Shown piece after piece: positions 37,791 through 46,733 of a DNA stretch of 64,000 nt. A program made the translations under genes and the position numbers. Source of the stretch: Candidatus Gastranaerophilales bacterium (GTDB lineage Bacteria > Cyanobacteriota > Vampirovibrionia > Gastranaerophilales > Gastranaerophilaceae); assembly GCA_944322675.1 (NCBI GenBank), contig CALUPO010000008.1:19033-83032 (forward strand), read 5' to 3'. A model generated the notes under the pieces. The model was not told where the DNA came from, searched no databases, and saw nothing but the letters and a program-made list of their open reading frames with translations. Position 1 is the first letter of the stretch; each line of letters opens with the position of its first letter.

Positions 37791-38467
37791 ATGATTTGAT
37801 TACTAATATGCCATATCTTTTAAACGGATTTAAAGTTACAATTATTTTGTCTTTTTATAGTATTATTTTTAGTCTTTTTCTTGGTGTAACATTTGGAGTT
37901 TTACGTTATTTTAAAATACCATTTGTAAGCTTTTTTTGTGCTTGTTTTATTGAACTAACCCGTTCAATTCCTTTAATTTTATATATTGTATTTATTCATT
38001 ATACAATATCACCTTATTTATTTAATACTTATAATTTTACTTCATATCTGGGTATAGATTCTGTTGAAATGCAGACAGCATTAATTTCATTAACTTTATT
38101 TACAAGTGCTTATATTGCTGAAATAGTTAGAAGCGGGATGGAAAATATAGACCGTCAACAAATATGGGATGCAAAATCTTTAGGTTTTTCAACTTTTCAA
38201 ACAGTTAGATATATTATATTACCTGTTGTTTTGGCTAAGTCATTGCCTTCGTGGATCGCTCAATTTGCTTCATTGATTAAAGACACTTCACTTGTTTCTG
38301 TTATTGGTTTGGTTGAATTAACACGTGCTTCTGAAATAATATCTGAAATTACTGGAAAAGACTTTATAATAATGTTTTTTACATTATTTACCTATTTTAT
38401 TATATGTTTTCTTTTATCCAACTTGGCAAAATATTTAAATAAAAAGTATAATTATATGAATATTTAG
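37787..38467 (+). CDS. Amino-acid ABC transporter permease 2
   Basis: 226 residues of the same HisQ/GlnP family as the previous gene: ELTRSIPLILYIVFIHY, and the EAA loop DAKSLGFSTFQTVRYIILPV. The start overlaps the end of permease 1. It is the last gene of the importer operon. Confidence 0.93.
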   Translation: MNDLITNMPYLLNGFKVTIILSFYSIIFSLFLGVTFGVLRYFKIPFVSFFCACFIELTRSIPLILYIVFIHYTISPYLFNTYNFTSYLGIDSVEMQTALISLTLFTSAYIAEIVRSGMENIDRQQIWDAKSLGFSTFQTVRYIILPVVLAKSLPSWIAQFASLIKDTSLVSVIGLVELTRASEIISEITGKDFIIMFFTLFTYFIICFLLSNLAKYLNKKYNYMNI

Positions 38468-38545
38468 TTATAAAAATGTTAAACTTTTTATCAATGTTTT
38501 TGATAGAAAAATGTAATATTAATAAAATAACAGCCAAGATAATAA

Positions 38546-39112
38546 ATGAAAGGATTAATAAAAGTGTATAAGAGTAACTATTCAAAATGTATAAGTTTTT
38601 TTGTTGCTGAGGGTATAATTTTTACAATACTTGGCCTTCTTATGTTATTTATGCCAATGATAACAAGTTATGCTGCAAGTTTAATTATTAGTATTTTACT
38701 GTTTATTGGAGGTTTGTATAAAATTATTAACTCAATAATTAACAGAAACTTTATGTCAAAACCTGTATTATCTATAATAATTGGAATATTAATGGTGTCT
38801 GCAGGTATAATATTAACAATTCACCCTGTGATCAATATGTTCTTATTGACGATAATTTTAGCAGCGTATTTTATACTTGAAGGTATAAATTCTTTAAATT
38901 TTGCTATTCATAATCGAAATTTGCTTACATATTGGTGGCTGGCAGCTGTTGTTTCATTAATACAATTTATGTTGGCAGCTATAATTTTAGCAAGTTTACC
39001 ATTTAGTGCTTTAATTACTGTTGGTTTACTTTTAAGTATTGATTTTATATTTTCAGGCTTGACTTTGCTTTCTTTATCATCAACATGCAAATATGTTGTT
39101 CCAGGGGATTAA
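38546..39112 (+). CDS. HdeD/DUF308-like membrane protein
   Basis: 188 residues with six hydrophobic segments in three similar pairs, and HdeD-family features: EGIIFTILGLLMLFMPMITS, FIGGLYKIINSI and LAAYFILEGINSLNFAI. HdeD proteins are linked to acid tolerance in enterobacteria, but the family is broad. There is no clear ribosome site upstream of the ATG. Two stem-loops follow the stop. Confidence 0.75.
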   Translation: MKGLIKVYKSNYSKCISFFVAEGIIFTILGLLMLFMPMITSYAASLIISILLFIGGLYKIINSIINRNFMSKPVLSIIIGILMVSAGIILTIHPVINMFLLTIILAAYFILEGINSLNFAIHNRNLLTYWWLAAVVSLIQFMLAAIILASLPFSALITVGLLLSIDFIFSGLTLLSLSSTCKYVVPGD

Positions 39113-39113
39113 T

Positions 39114-39191
39114 AGCGTATTTAATATCTTTAGTTAAATACGCTGAATAAATTGAAATAGCTGTTAATTTTATAATTGACAGTTATTTCTT
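39114..39191 (+). terminator. Two stem-loops downstream of the HdeD-like gene
   Basis: A first stem pairs AGCGTATTTA (39114-39123) with TAAATACGCT (39135-39144). A second, longer imperfect stem pairs AAATAGCTGTTAATTT (39155-39170) with AATTGACAGTTATTT (39174-39188) and runs into CTTTTATG. The second is the likelier terminator. Both lie just before the tRNA. Confidence 0.6.
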
Positions 39192-39214
39192 TTATGTTTA
39201 TTATTATATTACAA

Positions 39215-39288
39215 GCCTCGGTAGCTCAGCTGGATAGAGCGCTTCCGTCCTAAGGAAGGCGTCGCACGTTCGAATCGTGTCCGGGGTA
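39215..39288 (+). tRNA. tRNA-Arg (anticodon CCT)
   Basis: Full cloverleaf of 74 nt. The acceptor stem GCCTCGG pairs with CCGGGGT (two wobbles); D stem GCTC/GAGC; anticodon stem CTTCC/GGAAG with loop GTCCTAA and anticodon CCT at 39249-39251 (reads AGG, Arg); T arm GCACG-TTCGAAT-CGTGT; discriminator A. CCA is not encoded. A perfect terminator follows. It sits at the edge of a probable acquired region. Confidence 0.95.
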
Positions 39289-39291
39289 AAT

Positions 39292-39322
39292 AAAAAAAGA
39301 TGAGGTTATCTCATCTTTTTTT
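39292..39322 (+). terminator. Rho-independent terminator after tRNA-Arg
   Basis: A perfect 13-bp stem (AAAAAAAGATGAG / CTCATCTTTTTTT) with a 5-nt loop, directly after the tRNA. Confidence 0.9.
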
Positions 39323-39523
39323 ATTTGCTTTGGGACAAGATGAGAATGCCTTTTGCATTCAAGCGGATTGCCATACAGACGACACTAGTGAAACCAAACA
39401 GCTTGGAATTAAAACCTCTATTTAGCAGTTCTTACTCTTTTATTATAAATGATGATTTAAATTTTAATATAAATATGTTATAATTAAGTTAAAACACTCA
39501 AACTTAACTAAGGATAATTTATA

Positions 39524-40648
39524 ATGAAGTCGTACAAAGCAGGAACTTATATTTTGCATAAAGGCTACAAGCCATTTAATCCGTCATTTATTAACGACGA
39601 TATCGATTGGAAACTTGAAGAACTTGCACCATTATTGCAAGACGCCAGCCTTTGGCTTGGGAAACTAAATTCCTATGCTGATTTGATTCCTAATATAGAA
39701 TTTTTCATTAAGATGTATGCAACTAAAGAAGCAACAAATTCTAATAGAATAGAAGGAACAAGAACAACTTTTGAAGATGCTATTACGCCGATTGAACAAA
39801 TTAAACCGGAATTACGTGATGATTGGCACGAAGTTCAAAATTACATTCAAGCTATAAACTATTCTATTGATAGATTGAATGATTTACCCCTTTCTATGAG
39901 ATTAATTAAAGAAGCCCATAGAATCTTATTGCAAGGCGTTCGCGGCGAGCATAAGACACCCGGAGAAATTCGTAAAACGCAAAACTGGATTGGCGGCTCA
40001 TCACTTAAAGACGCGTTCTTTATCCCGCCTGAGCCTAATATGCTGCCGGATTTATTGAGTGATATTGAAAAGTTTTTACATAATGAAAACTTACACGTAC
40101 CGGAAATAATCAAGGCTGGAATTATACACTATCAATTTGAGACAATTCACCCGTTCTTAGATGGAAACGGAAGAACAGGACGTTTATTAATAATCCTTTA
40201 TTTAATTAGTTCAGGCTTGCTTAATAAACCTGTGCTCTATATTTCAGATTTCTTTGAACGCAATAGAATGTCATATTATGATTCACTTGCAATGGTTAAA
40301 CAAACTGATAATATGACCCAATGGCTTAAATTTTTCTTAAATGGAATAATTGAAACATCAAAAAATAGTATTAAGACTTTTGATGAAATCCTTAAGCTCA
40401 AAAAAGAAGCTGAAACCAAGCTGACAAAGATAGGTAAAAAAGCTATCAATGGACAAAAGCTGTTAGAATTATTATATTCACAGCCAAAAGTTAATGCACA
40501 AATTATATCTAAAGAGCTTGGGCTTTCAATTGTTTCTGTCAATAGTTTAGTAAAAACTTTTATTGAGATTGGCATTTTAAAAGAAAAAACGGGTATGAGC
40601 CGTAACCGTTATTATATGTTTGAAGATTATATTAACATATTTAGATAG
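39524..40648 (+). CDS. Fic-domain protein with N-terminal inhibitory motif and C-terminal winged helix
   Basis: 374 residues. The Fic active site HPFLDGNGRTGRLL (residue about 207) is complete, so AMP transfer from ATP to a protein is expected. The N-terminal helix carries SNRIEG (residue about 72), the (S/T)xxxE(G/N) inhibitory motif that makes this a self-inhibited class II Fic. Residues 300-374 look like a winged helix (KVNAQIISKELGLSIVSVNS), found in many chromosomal Fic proteins. AAGGATAATTTATA precedes the ATG; a TATAAT about 45 bp upstream is a likely -10. It follows tRNA-Arg and precedes a restriction-modification pair. Target unknown. Confidence 0.92.
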   Translation: MKSYKAGTYILHKGYKPFNPSFINDDIDWKLEELAPLLQDASLWLGKLNSYADLIPNIEFFIKMYATKEATNSNRIEGTRTTFEDAITPIEQIKPELRDDWHEVQNYIQAINYSIDRLNDLPLSMRLIKEAHRILLQGVRGEHKTPGEIRKTQNWIGGSSLKDAFFIPPEPNMLPDLLSDIEKFLHNENLHVPEIIKAGIIHYQFETIHPFLDGNGRTGRLLIILYLISSGLLNKPVLYISDFFERNRMSYYDSLAMVKQTDNMTQWLKFFLNGIIETSKNSIKTFDEILKLKKEAETKLTKIGKKAINGQKLLELLYSQPKVNAQIISKELGLSIVSVNSLVKTFIEIGILKEKTGMSRNRYYMFEDYINIFR

Positions 40649-41116
40649 AAAATATCATCTTAATAAGAAAAAAGTTTGCTTAATATAAACATTCATTGTA
40701 ACATATAAACCTGATGAACTTATGCCGTGTTTTCAATCAGCCAAGTTCTGAACTCGTAAATTCTGTGGTATTTTTATAAGTAAGGCTTTTCGTTTTTAAT
40801 AAAGTTTATTAAATATTTCTTATGTCCGCTCTGTGTCCATTTTCGATTTTGAATTTTAAAGAACTTATTTTCTGTAGAAGAAATTAGAAAATTATAAAGT
40901 ATAAATGAGATTTACAGAAATAAAATCAAAGCTTTTTCTAATACCATATTAAAGAAAGAATAAGAAAGATTGCTCATAGAATCAAGCTGGAAATTTTTAC
41001 AAATTGAGGTGAATACTTATTCTTTACTTGATGCTATAATAAATACTATTTTTATTTTGTATAAATTGTAAATATGTATTTTTATGTTTTAATTAATATT
41101 TGTGTGAGGGTAATAA
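40649..41116. other. Gene-free gap of 468 bp
   Basis: No ORF with family resemblance is visible. A short open stretch reading ERIRKIAHRIKLEIFTN (about 40950-41010) ends in a stop and has no start, so it could be a gene remnant or chance. No tRNA-derived repeat or strong hairpin was seen. It contains the promoter region of the methylase gene. Confidence 0.5.
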
Positions 41117-42253
41117 ATGGCTAATGATAATTTAAAAAAAGCGAAAAAGGCTAAGAATGATGAATTTTATACTCAATGGGCAGATATTGAAAAGGAAATA
41201 ATGGCATATATTGAATATAATCCTGATGTATTTAGAGATAAAACCATTCTTTTACCTTGTGATGATCCTGAGTGGAGCAATTTTACAAAGTTTTTTGCTC
41301 AAAATTTTGAAGCTTTTGGATTGAAGAAACTTATAAGTACCAGTTATGCCTATGAAAGTAAAAAAGCAAATATACCTTATCAAACCTCTTTATTTGAAAA
41401 GAAGGCTCGACATTTTAATCCGGATATAAATAAAACCAGAGGAAAAATATTTACCCTTGACCATGACACAAATAAAAACGGAGTTATTGATATAGAAGAT
41501 TTACAGTGGCAATACTTAGAAGGTGACGGTGATTTTAGAAGTGATGAAGTAAAGAAACTTCGAGATGAAGCGGATTTTATCATAACAAACCCGCCTTTTT
41601 CACTATTCAGGGAGTTTTTAGCTTGGATTATGGATGCTTATAAAAAATTCATAATAATAGGGCATCAAAATGCACTTACATATAAAGAAGTTTTTCAATT
41701 AATAAAAAATAATAAATGTTGGTTAGGTAATGGTTTTAAAGGTAACGCAGGACATTTTATTAGTAATTATAAAGATTATGCTACTGCAAATAATCATATA
41801 GATGGAATGATAAGAGTTTCTGGAGTAAACTGGTTTACAAACATAGAACATGGAAGACGTCATCGACCGTTACAACTTATGACTATGGCTGATAATATCA
41901 AACACAGCAAACATAAAGAAGTTAGAGGACATGAATATCAAAAATATTTTAATTATAATGCAATTGAAGTTCCATTTACAGATGCAATACCAAGTGATTA
42001 TGATGGTGCAATGGGGGTTCCTATAACCTTTATGGATAAATATTGTCCGGAACAGTTTGAAATAATTGGACTGGGTATTGCTACTTCAGGATTAGAATGT
42101 GGAGTTAAACCTTATACAGAGGAACATAGAAACTATAGAAAAAACATACAAAAAAGAGGGACAGTTGATGGTGATTTGTATATGGTAGATAATAATAACC
42201 ACCCAATTGTTCCATACGGTAGAATTCTTATTAAAAAGCGAGAAAACACATGA
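41117..42253 (+). CDS. EcoRI-type adenine-specific DNA methyltransferase
   Basis: 378 residues of the EcoRI-methylase family, which forms N6-methyladenine in DNA with S-adenosylmethionine. Visible: [15 protein letters not shown] at the N-terminus, [16 protein letters not shown], the catalytic motif [17 protein letters not shown] near residue 155, and the [13 protein letters not shown] region. GAGGG about 7 bp before the ATG is a good ribosome site. Its stop overlaps the start of a DUF262-HNH gene by 4 bp (ATGA), so the two are translated together and probably form a modification/restriction pair. Recognition sequence unknown. Confidence 0.92.
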   Translation: MANDNLKKAKKAKNDEFYTQWADIEKEIMAYIEYNPDVFRDKTILLPCDDPEWSNFTKFFAQNFEAFGLKKLISTSYAYESKKANIPYQTSLFEKKARHFNPDINKTRGKIFTLDHDTNKNGVIDIEDLQWQYLEGDGDFRSDEVKKLRDEADFIITNPPFSLFREFLAWIMDAYKKFIIIGHQNALTYKEVFQLIKNNKCWLGNGFKGNAGHFISNYKDYATANNHIDGMIRVSGVNWFTNIEHGRRHRPLQLMTMADNIKHSKHKEVRGHEYQKYFNYNAIEVPFTDAIPSDYDGAMGVPITFMDKYCPEQFEIIGLGIATSGLECGVKPYTEEHRNYRKNIQKRGTVDGDLYMVDNNNHPIVPYGRILIKKRENT

Positions 42254-43410
42254 AAACGGAACTGCACACTGAATGGACAATAAAAGATATTTGCGAGGGG
42301 TTTGTTTACAATGAACTTGAGGGAAAAGGTTTGTTTGGAATGAATGGCAAACTTACAATTCAGCCGGAATACCAACGTAATTATATCTATGCTGACGGCA
42401 AAAAAGATGTTGCGGTCATTGATTCGGTTATTAAAGGTTATCCTATAGGTCTTATATATTTTAACAGGCGGGAAGATGGACAACTTGAAGTTTTAGATGG
42501 ACAGCAAAGAATTACAAGCCTCGGACGATTTGTAACAAGCAAGTTTGCCATTGTTGATAACGGAATCCCACAATATTTTAGAGGAATTGCAAAAGATAAA
42601 CAGGATAAAATTCTTGCTACTAAACTGTTAATATATGTCTGTGAAGGAACGGAAACTGAAATAAAAGAATGGTTTAAAACAATCAATATCGCAGGTATTC
42701 CACTTAACAAGCAAGAAGTTTTAAATGCAATATATTCAGGTTCGTTTGTTACGCTTGCAAAAGAAGAATTTAGCAACTCTCAAAATTCAAATATAAGTAA
42801 ATGGAGTTCATATATAAAAGCGTCGATCAATCGTCAAGAGTATCTTGAGTGTGCTTTAAACTGGGTTAGCAAAGGGCATATTGAAGATTATATGTCTTTG
42901 CACAGGTATGATACTAATATTAATGAACTAAAAACATATTTTAATTCTGTTATAGACTGGATTGATAGTATTTTTTTCAACACGTATCCTGAAATGCAAA
43001 CTGTAGAATGGGGCAGATTATACGAAATTTATCATAGACAACCATACAATCCGCAAGAAATTAGCACAAAAGTGTCAGAATTATATGCCGATGAGTGTGT
43101 GAAAAATAAAAAAGGAATTTTTGAATATGTTTTAGGTGGATGTCAGGATAGCAAATTACTTGAAATACGTATTTTTGAAGAACGTGATAAGAAAACAGTT
43201 TATGCACGTCAAACTCAAGAAGCTAAAGAAAAAGGAATTTCAAACTGTCCTTTGTGTGCATTAAGTAATGATAATAACAAGAAAAGAATTTGGACACTTA
43301 AAGAAATGGACGCAGACCACGTTACAGCATGGTCAAAAGGCGGTGCAACAGATATACGAAATTGTCAGATGTTGTGCAAAACACATAATCGAATTAAGGG
43401 AAATAAATAA
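42250..43410 (+). CDS. DUF262-HNH endonuclease, probable restriction partner
   Basis: 386 residues. The N-terminal DUF262 (GmrS/ParB-like) domain has [33 protein letters not shown] and the hallmark DGQQRITSL. The C-terminal HNH domain has a zinc-type Cys pair (CPLCAL), the active site [16 protein letters not shown] and [13 protein letters not shown]. In GmrSD-type enzymes the DUF262 part binds or hydrolyses NTP and the HNH part cuts DNA. Here both are in one chain beside a methylase, so cleavage of unmethylated foreign DNA is the natural inference; cleavage of modified DNA (type IV) cannot be excluded. Confidence 0.88.
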   Translation: MKTELHTEWTIKDICEGFVYNELEGKGLFGMNGKLTIQPEYQRNYIYADGKKDVAVIDSVIKGYPIGLIYFNRREDGQLEVLDGQQRITSLGRFVTSKFAIVDNGIPQYFRGIAKDKQDKILATKLLIYVCEGTETEIKEWFKTINIAGIPLNKQEVLNAIYSGSFVTLAKEEFSNSQNSNISKWSSYIKASINRQEYLECALNWVSKGHIEDYMSLHRYDTNINELKTYFNSVIDWIDSIFFNTYPEMQTVEWGRLYEIYHRQPYNPQEISTKVSELYADECVKNKKGIFEYVLGGCQDSKLLEIRIFEERDKKTVYARQTQEAKEKGISNCPLCALSNDNNKKRIWTLKEMDADHVTAWSKGGATDIRNCQMLCKTHNRIKGNK

Positions 43411-43456
43411 AATTTATTATTATATCTTAATTTCAATTTCCAATTTATTAACCTTT

Positions 43457-44620
43457 TTACATATACTGAATTGAAACACGTTTAAAAAATTTTTCTTCTA
43501 AAATTTTTGCTATTTTTTTAACAATATTTTTCCTAATTTCAATTTCAATAGGCAGATTTGGATCATAATGAGCTTGATTAAGTTTAGCTCCAACCATAAA
43601 ATTTATAACATCTGAATTTAAAAAAAACTTAACAAGTTTTCCAGCTGCATCATCACATACTTGAACAGGGTTGGCTTCAAGGTATTCACTTGTTTTTGTC
43701 AACGTCAAAATACCTTCAGTAACAAGATCAACTCCTTCCATATATGATTCTTTTGGCAATTTTCCTGAATCAATTGTCAATTTTGTTTCAATTGGTATTT
43801 TTAATTCTCGAGATAATAAATTAGCTGTTGTGCCGCCTGATATTGCTTTTTTACCTTCAAAATTCTTAAAAACATTAGCATAATAGCTGTCTTTTTCACT
43901 ATGATATGGTGGACCAGTAAACAAAAGTGAGCTTCTTGGTCTCCTAAAGTATATTGAACAAGCTGATATATCATCTTTTGCAAGACGGTCAACTTCTATA
44001 TTTTTTGCTTCATTCACAATATATTTTGTCAAATCACGACTTGATATTGTCGGATTTTGATTTAATTTGCTTAAAACTATATCAATTAAACCCTCACGAC
44101 GAAGGCCGAGTTTTAAATGTTTTGTACCTAAACCTGATTGTGTTACGCCATCTGAACAAAATATAAGTCTATCATTTTCCTCTAAATTTATCTTGTATAT
44201 GTGCATATGTCTATTTTTAAATGTTTTTGAGTTAATTACTTGATAATCAGGCTCCATAACATTATTATTGTGTATCCATATAAATTGCGGGTTGCCTTCT
44301 TCAACGATTTTTGCAACTCCATCATCACTTATGTCAATAGCTGAAAATGTTGAATAGCTTATTTTGCGAACCTGACATACAGGAAGTGAATTCATAACAA
44401 TTTCGCAAGCATTTTCAATACCCGATTGAGCTTCAATAAACTTAAGCAACATAGTTGCTGTCATACAAGACAAAATATTAGCCTTAATTCCGCTTCCAAG
44501 ACCATCGGATAAAACAGCTATAAGCCGTCCGGTGTCGCAATAACGTTTTGATACAAAATAATCACCATAGGCATTTTGATTATATTTCTTTTCTTGTGTG
44601 CAATCAATATCAATAAACAC
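43457..44620 (-). CDS. SpoIIE-type PP2C serine phosphatase
   Basis: 387 residues starting with GTG. The N-terminal 240 residues are a SpoIIE/PP2C domain: AVLSDGLGSGIKANILSCM with the metal Asp, FSAIDISDDGVAKIVEEGN, and DRLIFCSDGVTQSG. The C-terminal 130 residues (GKKAISGGTTANLLSRELKI and following) are an extension typical of phosphatases encoded beside sensory hydrogenases. It lies 8 bp after the sensory hydrogenase gene, so the pair probably converts a hydrogen or redox signal to protein dephosphorylation. The partner anti-sigma antagonist is not adjacent; a STAS-containing regulator lies at 25299-26153. Confidence 0.88.
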   Translation of the reverse strand: MFIDIDCTQEKKYNQNAYGDYFVSKRYCDTGRLIAVLSDGLGSGIKANILSCMTATMLLKFIEAQSGIENACEIVMNSLPVCQVRKISYSTFSAIDISDDGVAKIVEEGNPQFIWIHNNNVMEPDYQVINSKTFKNRHMHIYKINLEENDRLIFCSDGVTQSGLGTKHLKLGLRREGLIDIVLSKLNQNPTISSRDLTKYIVNEAKNIEVDRLAKDDISACSIYFRRPRSSLLFTGPPYHSEKDSYYANVFKNFEGKKAISGGTTANLLSRELKIPIETKLTIDSGKLPKESYMEGVDLVTEGILTLTKTSEYLEANPVQVCDDAAGKLVKFFLNSDVINFMVGAKLNQAHYDPNLPIEIEIRKNIVKKIAKILEEKFFKRVSIQYM

Positions 44621-44628
44621 TATTTTTT

Positions 44629-46359
44629 CTAAGCCTCATCTTTTTGTGTTTCATTTTTAATATCATAGCCTTGTGCAATTGAATTTAAAAGTAACTCGGT
44701 TTCAACCATGTGTTCACCAAGCAAACAAGCAATATTTTGTACAATTGCTATATTTTTTGAAATAACTTCGTGTGCTTTTGTAGCTATTTTTTCCCGATTT
44801 GTTTCAGATTTTGTAACATCTGTTATTATTGCACCGACAAGTAATCCTTTTTCAACGGTAAAAGCTGAAATATCATAAATACGATTATTTATTATATGAT
44901 GCTCCTTATGAATGTCCTTACCTGACTTTAATGCATCTTTAAATATATCGCCAAAATCCACAATCCTATCAATTGCAGCACCTTTTAATCCATCATTTGA
45001 TTGGCTTAAAATTTCGTACATAGAGTCGTCACAAAACATTTTCATAAACGAATCATTTGCTTCCATAATATTTAAATCACTATCAACCATAACCATAGCC
45101 GAAGGCATACAACGAAGCATTGCAGCTGCTTTTTGCATAGCTATCTTTCTCATATAAGAAACACACATTGAAGGCTCTGCATCACCTGAAATAAGAGCAT
45201 TGGCAAGGTCACGACAAGTTTTATATCCACATCCGCCACAATTTAACTCATCTTCTTCATTATATTTGCCTATACGTTTCATAGCTTCTTCTATTTCATT
45301 TAAAGGATAAATATGGCTTTCAACAGGATGAGGTTGATAATTTTCTTCAACAACTGTTTTTGGCTGAATTGGAACATTATCACGATAATTTACATTATTT
45401 AAAATATTTGATGTAACATTTATACTTGACTTAGAACTTGATATACAAGGACCATTAATACATCCGCCTGAACAAGCAAGAGCTTCAATAAATATTTTTT
45501 TATCCAGTTGTTGTGGTTCAAGATTTTTTATTGATTTATCAAAGGCACTTAATGAACTTATACTTAATAACTGGGTATTTTTATCAATACCAACTTGTCT
45601 TATTGTTTCATTCATTCCACCTTCAATCGGATATATAGCACCTTCATTTGAGTTTGCAAGTTCAAATTTATAATTTTCATTATCTGGTAAAGTATTAACA
45701 TCAATAAATTCTTCTCTTATCCAGTAATTTAATTCTTCAAAAGTTAAACTTACATTAATCAAATTCGGATGATTGTCAGATTCTCCTTTTTTGGCAACAC
45801 AAGGACCAATAAATACAACGGCAATATCTTCACCGTATGTTTCTTTTAGCATTTTTGCATGTGTTAAAGCTGGTGAAGCAATTGGAACAATATTTTTTGC
45901 AAATTTTGGATAATAAAGTCTAATATATTCAACAATAACAGGACAAGCTGAAGAAATAAATAAACCCTGTTGATTATTATTAAGTATTTCTGCAGTTTTT
46001 ATTGAAACTTCCTGTGCCCCTAATGCTGTTTCACTTACTCCATAAAATCCTAATTTTTTTAATATTGCTATCATTTTACTTGAAGAATAATCAAACACCC
46101 CAATCCATGTTGGTGCAAGTGAAACATAAACCTTTTTACCGGTTGAAATAATAGCTTTAACACGGTTTATATCATATCTTATCCTTTTTGCGTTTGAAGG
46201 ACAAGACTTTACACACTCACCACAACTTATGCATTTTTCACTCAAAACAGAAGCATGTCCATCTTTTATTTTTATTGCCTTAACATGACATTCTCGAACA
46301 CAACGATAGCAATCATGACATTCATTTTTAAGGGTATAAACGGGAAATAGTTTGTTCAT
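44629..46359 (-). CDS. Sensory [FeFe]-hydrogenase (group C, HydS-like) with PAS domain
   Basis: 576 residues. Two 4Fe-4S clusters at the N-terminus (CHDCYRCVREC, CISCGECVKSC) precede an H-cluster domain. Its three motifs are divergent: FISSACPVIVEYI (an Ala where catalytic enzymes have the second Cys of TSCCP), IGPCVAKKGESD and ACSGGCINGPC. Then come a further Fe-S motif NCGGCGYKTCRDLA and a PAS domain (PSAMVMVDSDLNIMEANDSF). This order is that of group C hydrogenases, regarded as hydrogen sensors rather than main producers. The 5' end overlaps the small 2Fe-2S protein gene by 32 bp, and the SpoIIE phosphatase follows. AGGAAAG upstream supports the start. Confidence 0.88.
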   Translation of the reverse strand: MNKLFPVYTLKNECHDCYRCVRECHVKAIKIKDGHASVLSEKCISCGECVKSCPSNAKRIRYDINRVKAIISTGKKVYVSLAPTWIGVFDYSSSKMIAILKKLGFYGVSETALGAQEVSIKTAEILNNNQQGLFISSACPVIVEYIRLYYPKFAKNIVPIASPALTHAKMLKETYGEDIAVVFIGPCVAKKGESDNHPNLINVSLTFEELNYWIREEFIDVNTLPDNENYKFELANSNEGAIYPIEGGMNETIRQVGIDKNTQLLSISSLSAFDKSIKNLEPQQLDKKIFIEALACSGGCINGPCISSSKSSINVTSNILNNVNYRDNVPIQPKTVVEENYQPHPVESHIYPLNEIEEAMKRIGKYNEEDELNCGGCGYKTCRDLANALISGDAEPSMCVSYMRKIAMQKAAAMLRCMPSAMVMVDSDLNIMEANDSFMKMFCDDSMYEILSQSNDGLKGAAIDRIVDFGDIFKDALKSGKDIHKEHHIINNRIYDISAFTVEKGLLVGAIITDVTKSETNREKIATKAHEVISKNIAIVQNIACLLGEHMVETELLLNSIAQGYDIKNETQKDEA

Positions 46360-46594
46360 CTTTTAACTTTCCTAATATTTCCATTAACTTTTCTTTTGTG
46401 ACATTATTATATTCACACTCATTAATTATTATCGTAGGGCCAAGCTCACATTTGTTTTCACAGCGGGAGCCTATAAGTTCACAATTTGCTTCAAGTTTAT
46501 TTTCTTTAATAAAATTTTCAATAACTTCCAAATTTTCGTTATTTCCACGGGCAAAACATGAACTTCCCATACATATTTTTATTTCGTTTGACAT
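46328..46594 (-). CDS. Thioredoxin-like [2Fe-2S] ferredoxin (NuoE/HydC type)
   Basis: 88 residues. The four Cys ligands of a thioredoxin-like 2Fe-2S cluster are visible: MGSSCFARGNNE (first), the Cys of ANCELIGSRC (second, third), and NKCELGPTI (fourth). It probably passes electrons to or from the sensory hydrogenase encoded directly downstream with a 32-bp overlap. AAGGATATT before the ATG is the ribosome site. First gene of the three-gene sensory operon. Confidence 0.88.
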   Translation of the reverse strand: MSNEIKICMGSSCFARGNNENLEVIENFIKENKLEANCELIGSRCENKCELGPTIIINECEYNNVTKEKLMEILGKLKDEQTISRLYP

Positions 46595-46675
46595 AATATC
46601 CTTTTTTTAATTATTTTATATTTTCCTTCTATTATTTTATTATAACACTATTTTATTTATTTATAAAAATTTATT

Positions 46676-46712
46676 AATGGCGGCGATTTCGTTTAACGAA
46701 ATCGCCGCCATT
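46676..46712. terminator. Bidirectional terminator hairpin
   Basis: A perfect 16-bp stem (AATGGCGGCGATTTCG / CGAAATCGCCGCCATT) with a 5-nt loop and A/T-rich sides. Its G+C content stands out in this A+T-rich DNA. It ends the minus-strand ferritin-like gene on its upstream side or separates it from the hydrogenase operon. Confidence 0.85.
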
Positions 46713-46733
46713 TTATATATTATTTAAAGAAAT

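Noticed and set aside
39289..43460. Attachment-site direct repeat of the tRNA-Arg 3' end bounding the island
   Set aside because: No second copy of TTCGAATCGTGTCCGGGGT was seen up to the hydrogenase operon, and no integrase gene is present, so the island call rests only on gene content and position.
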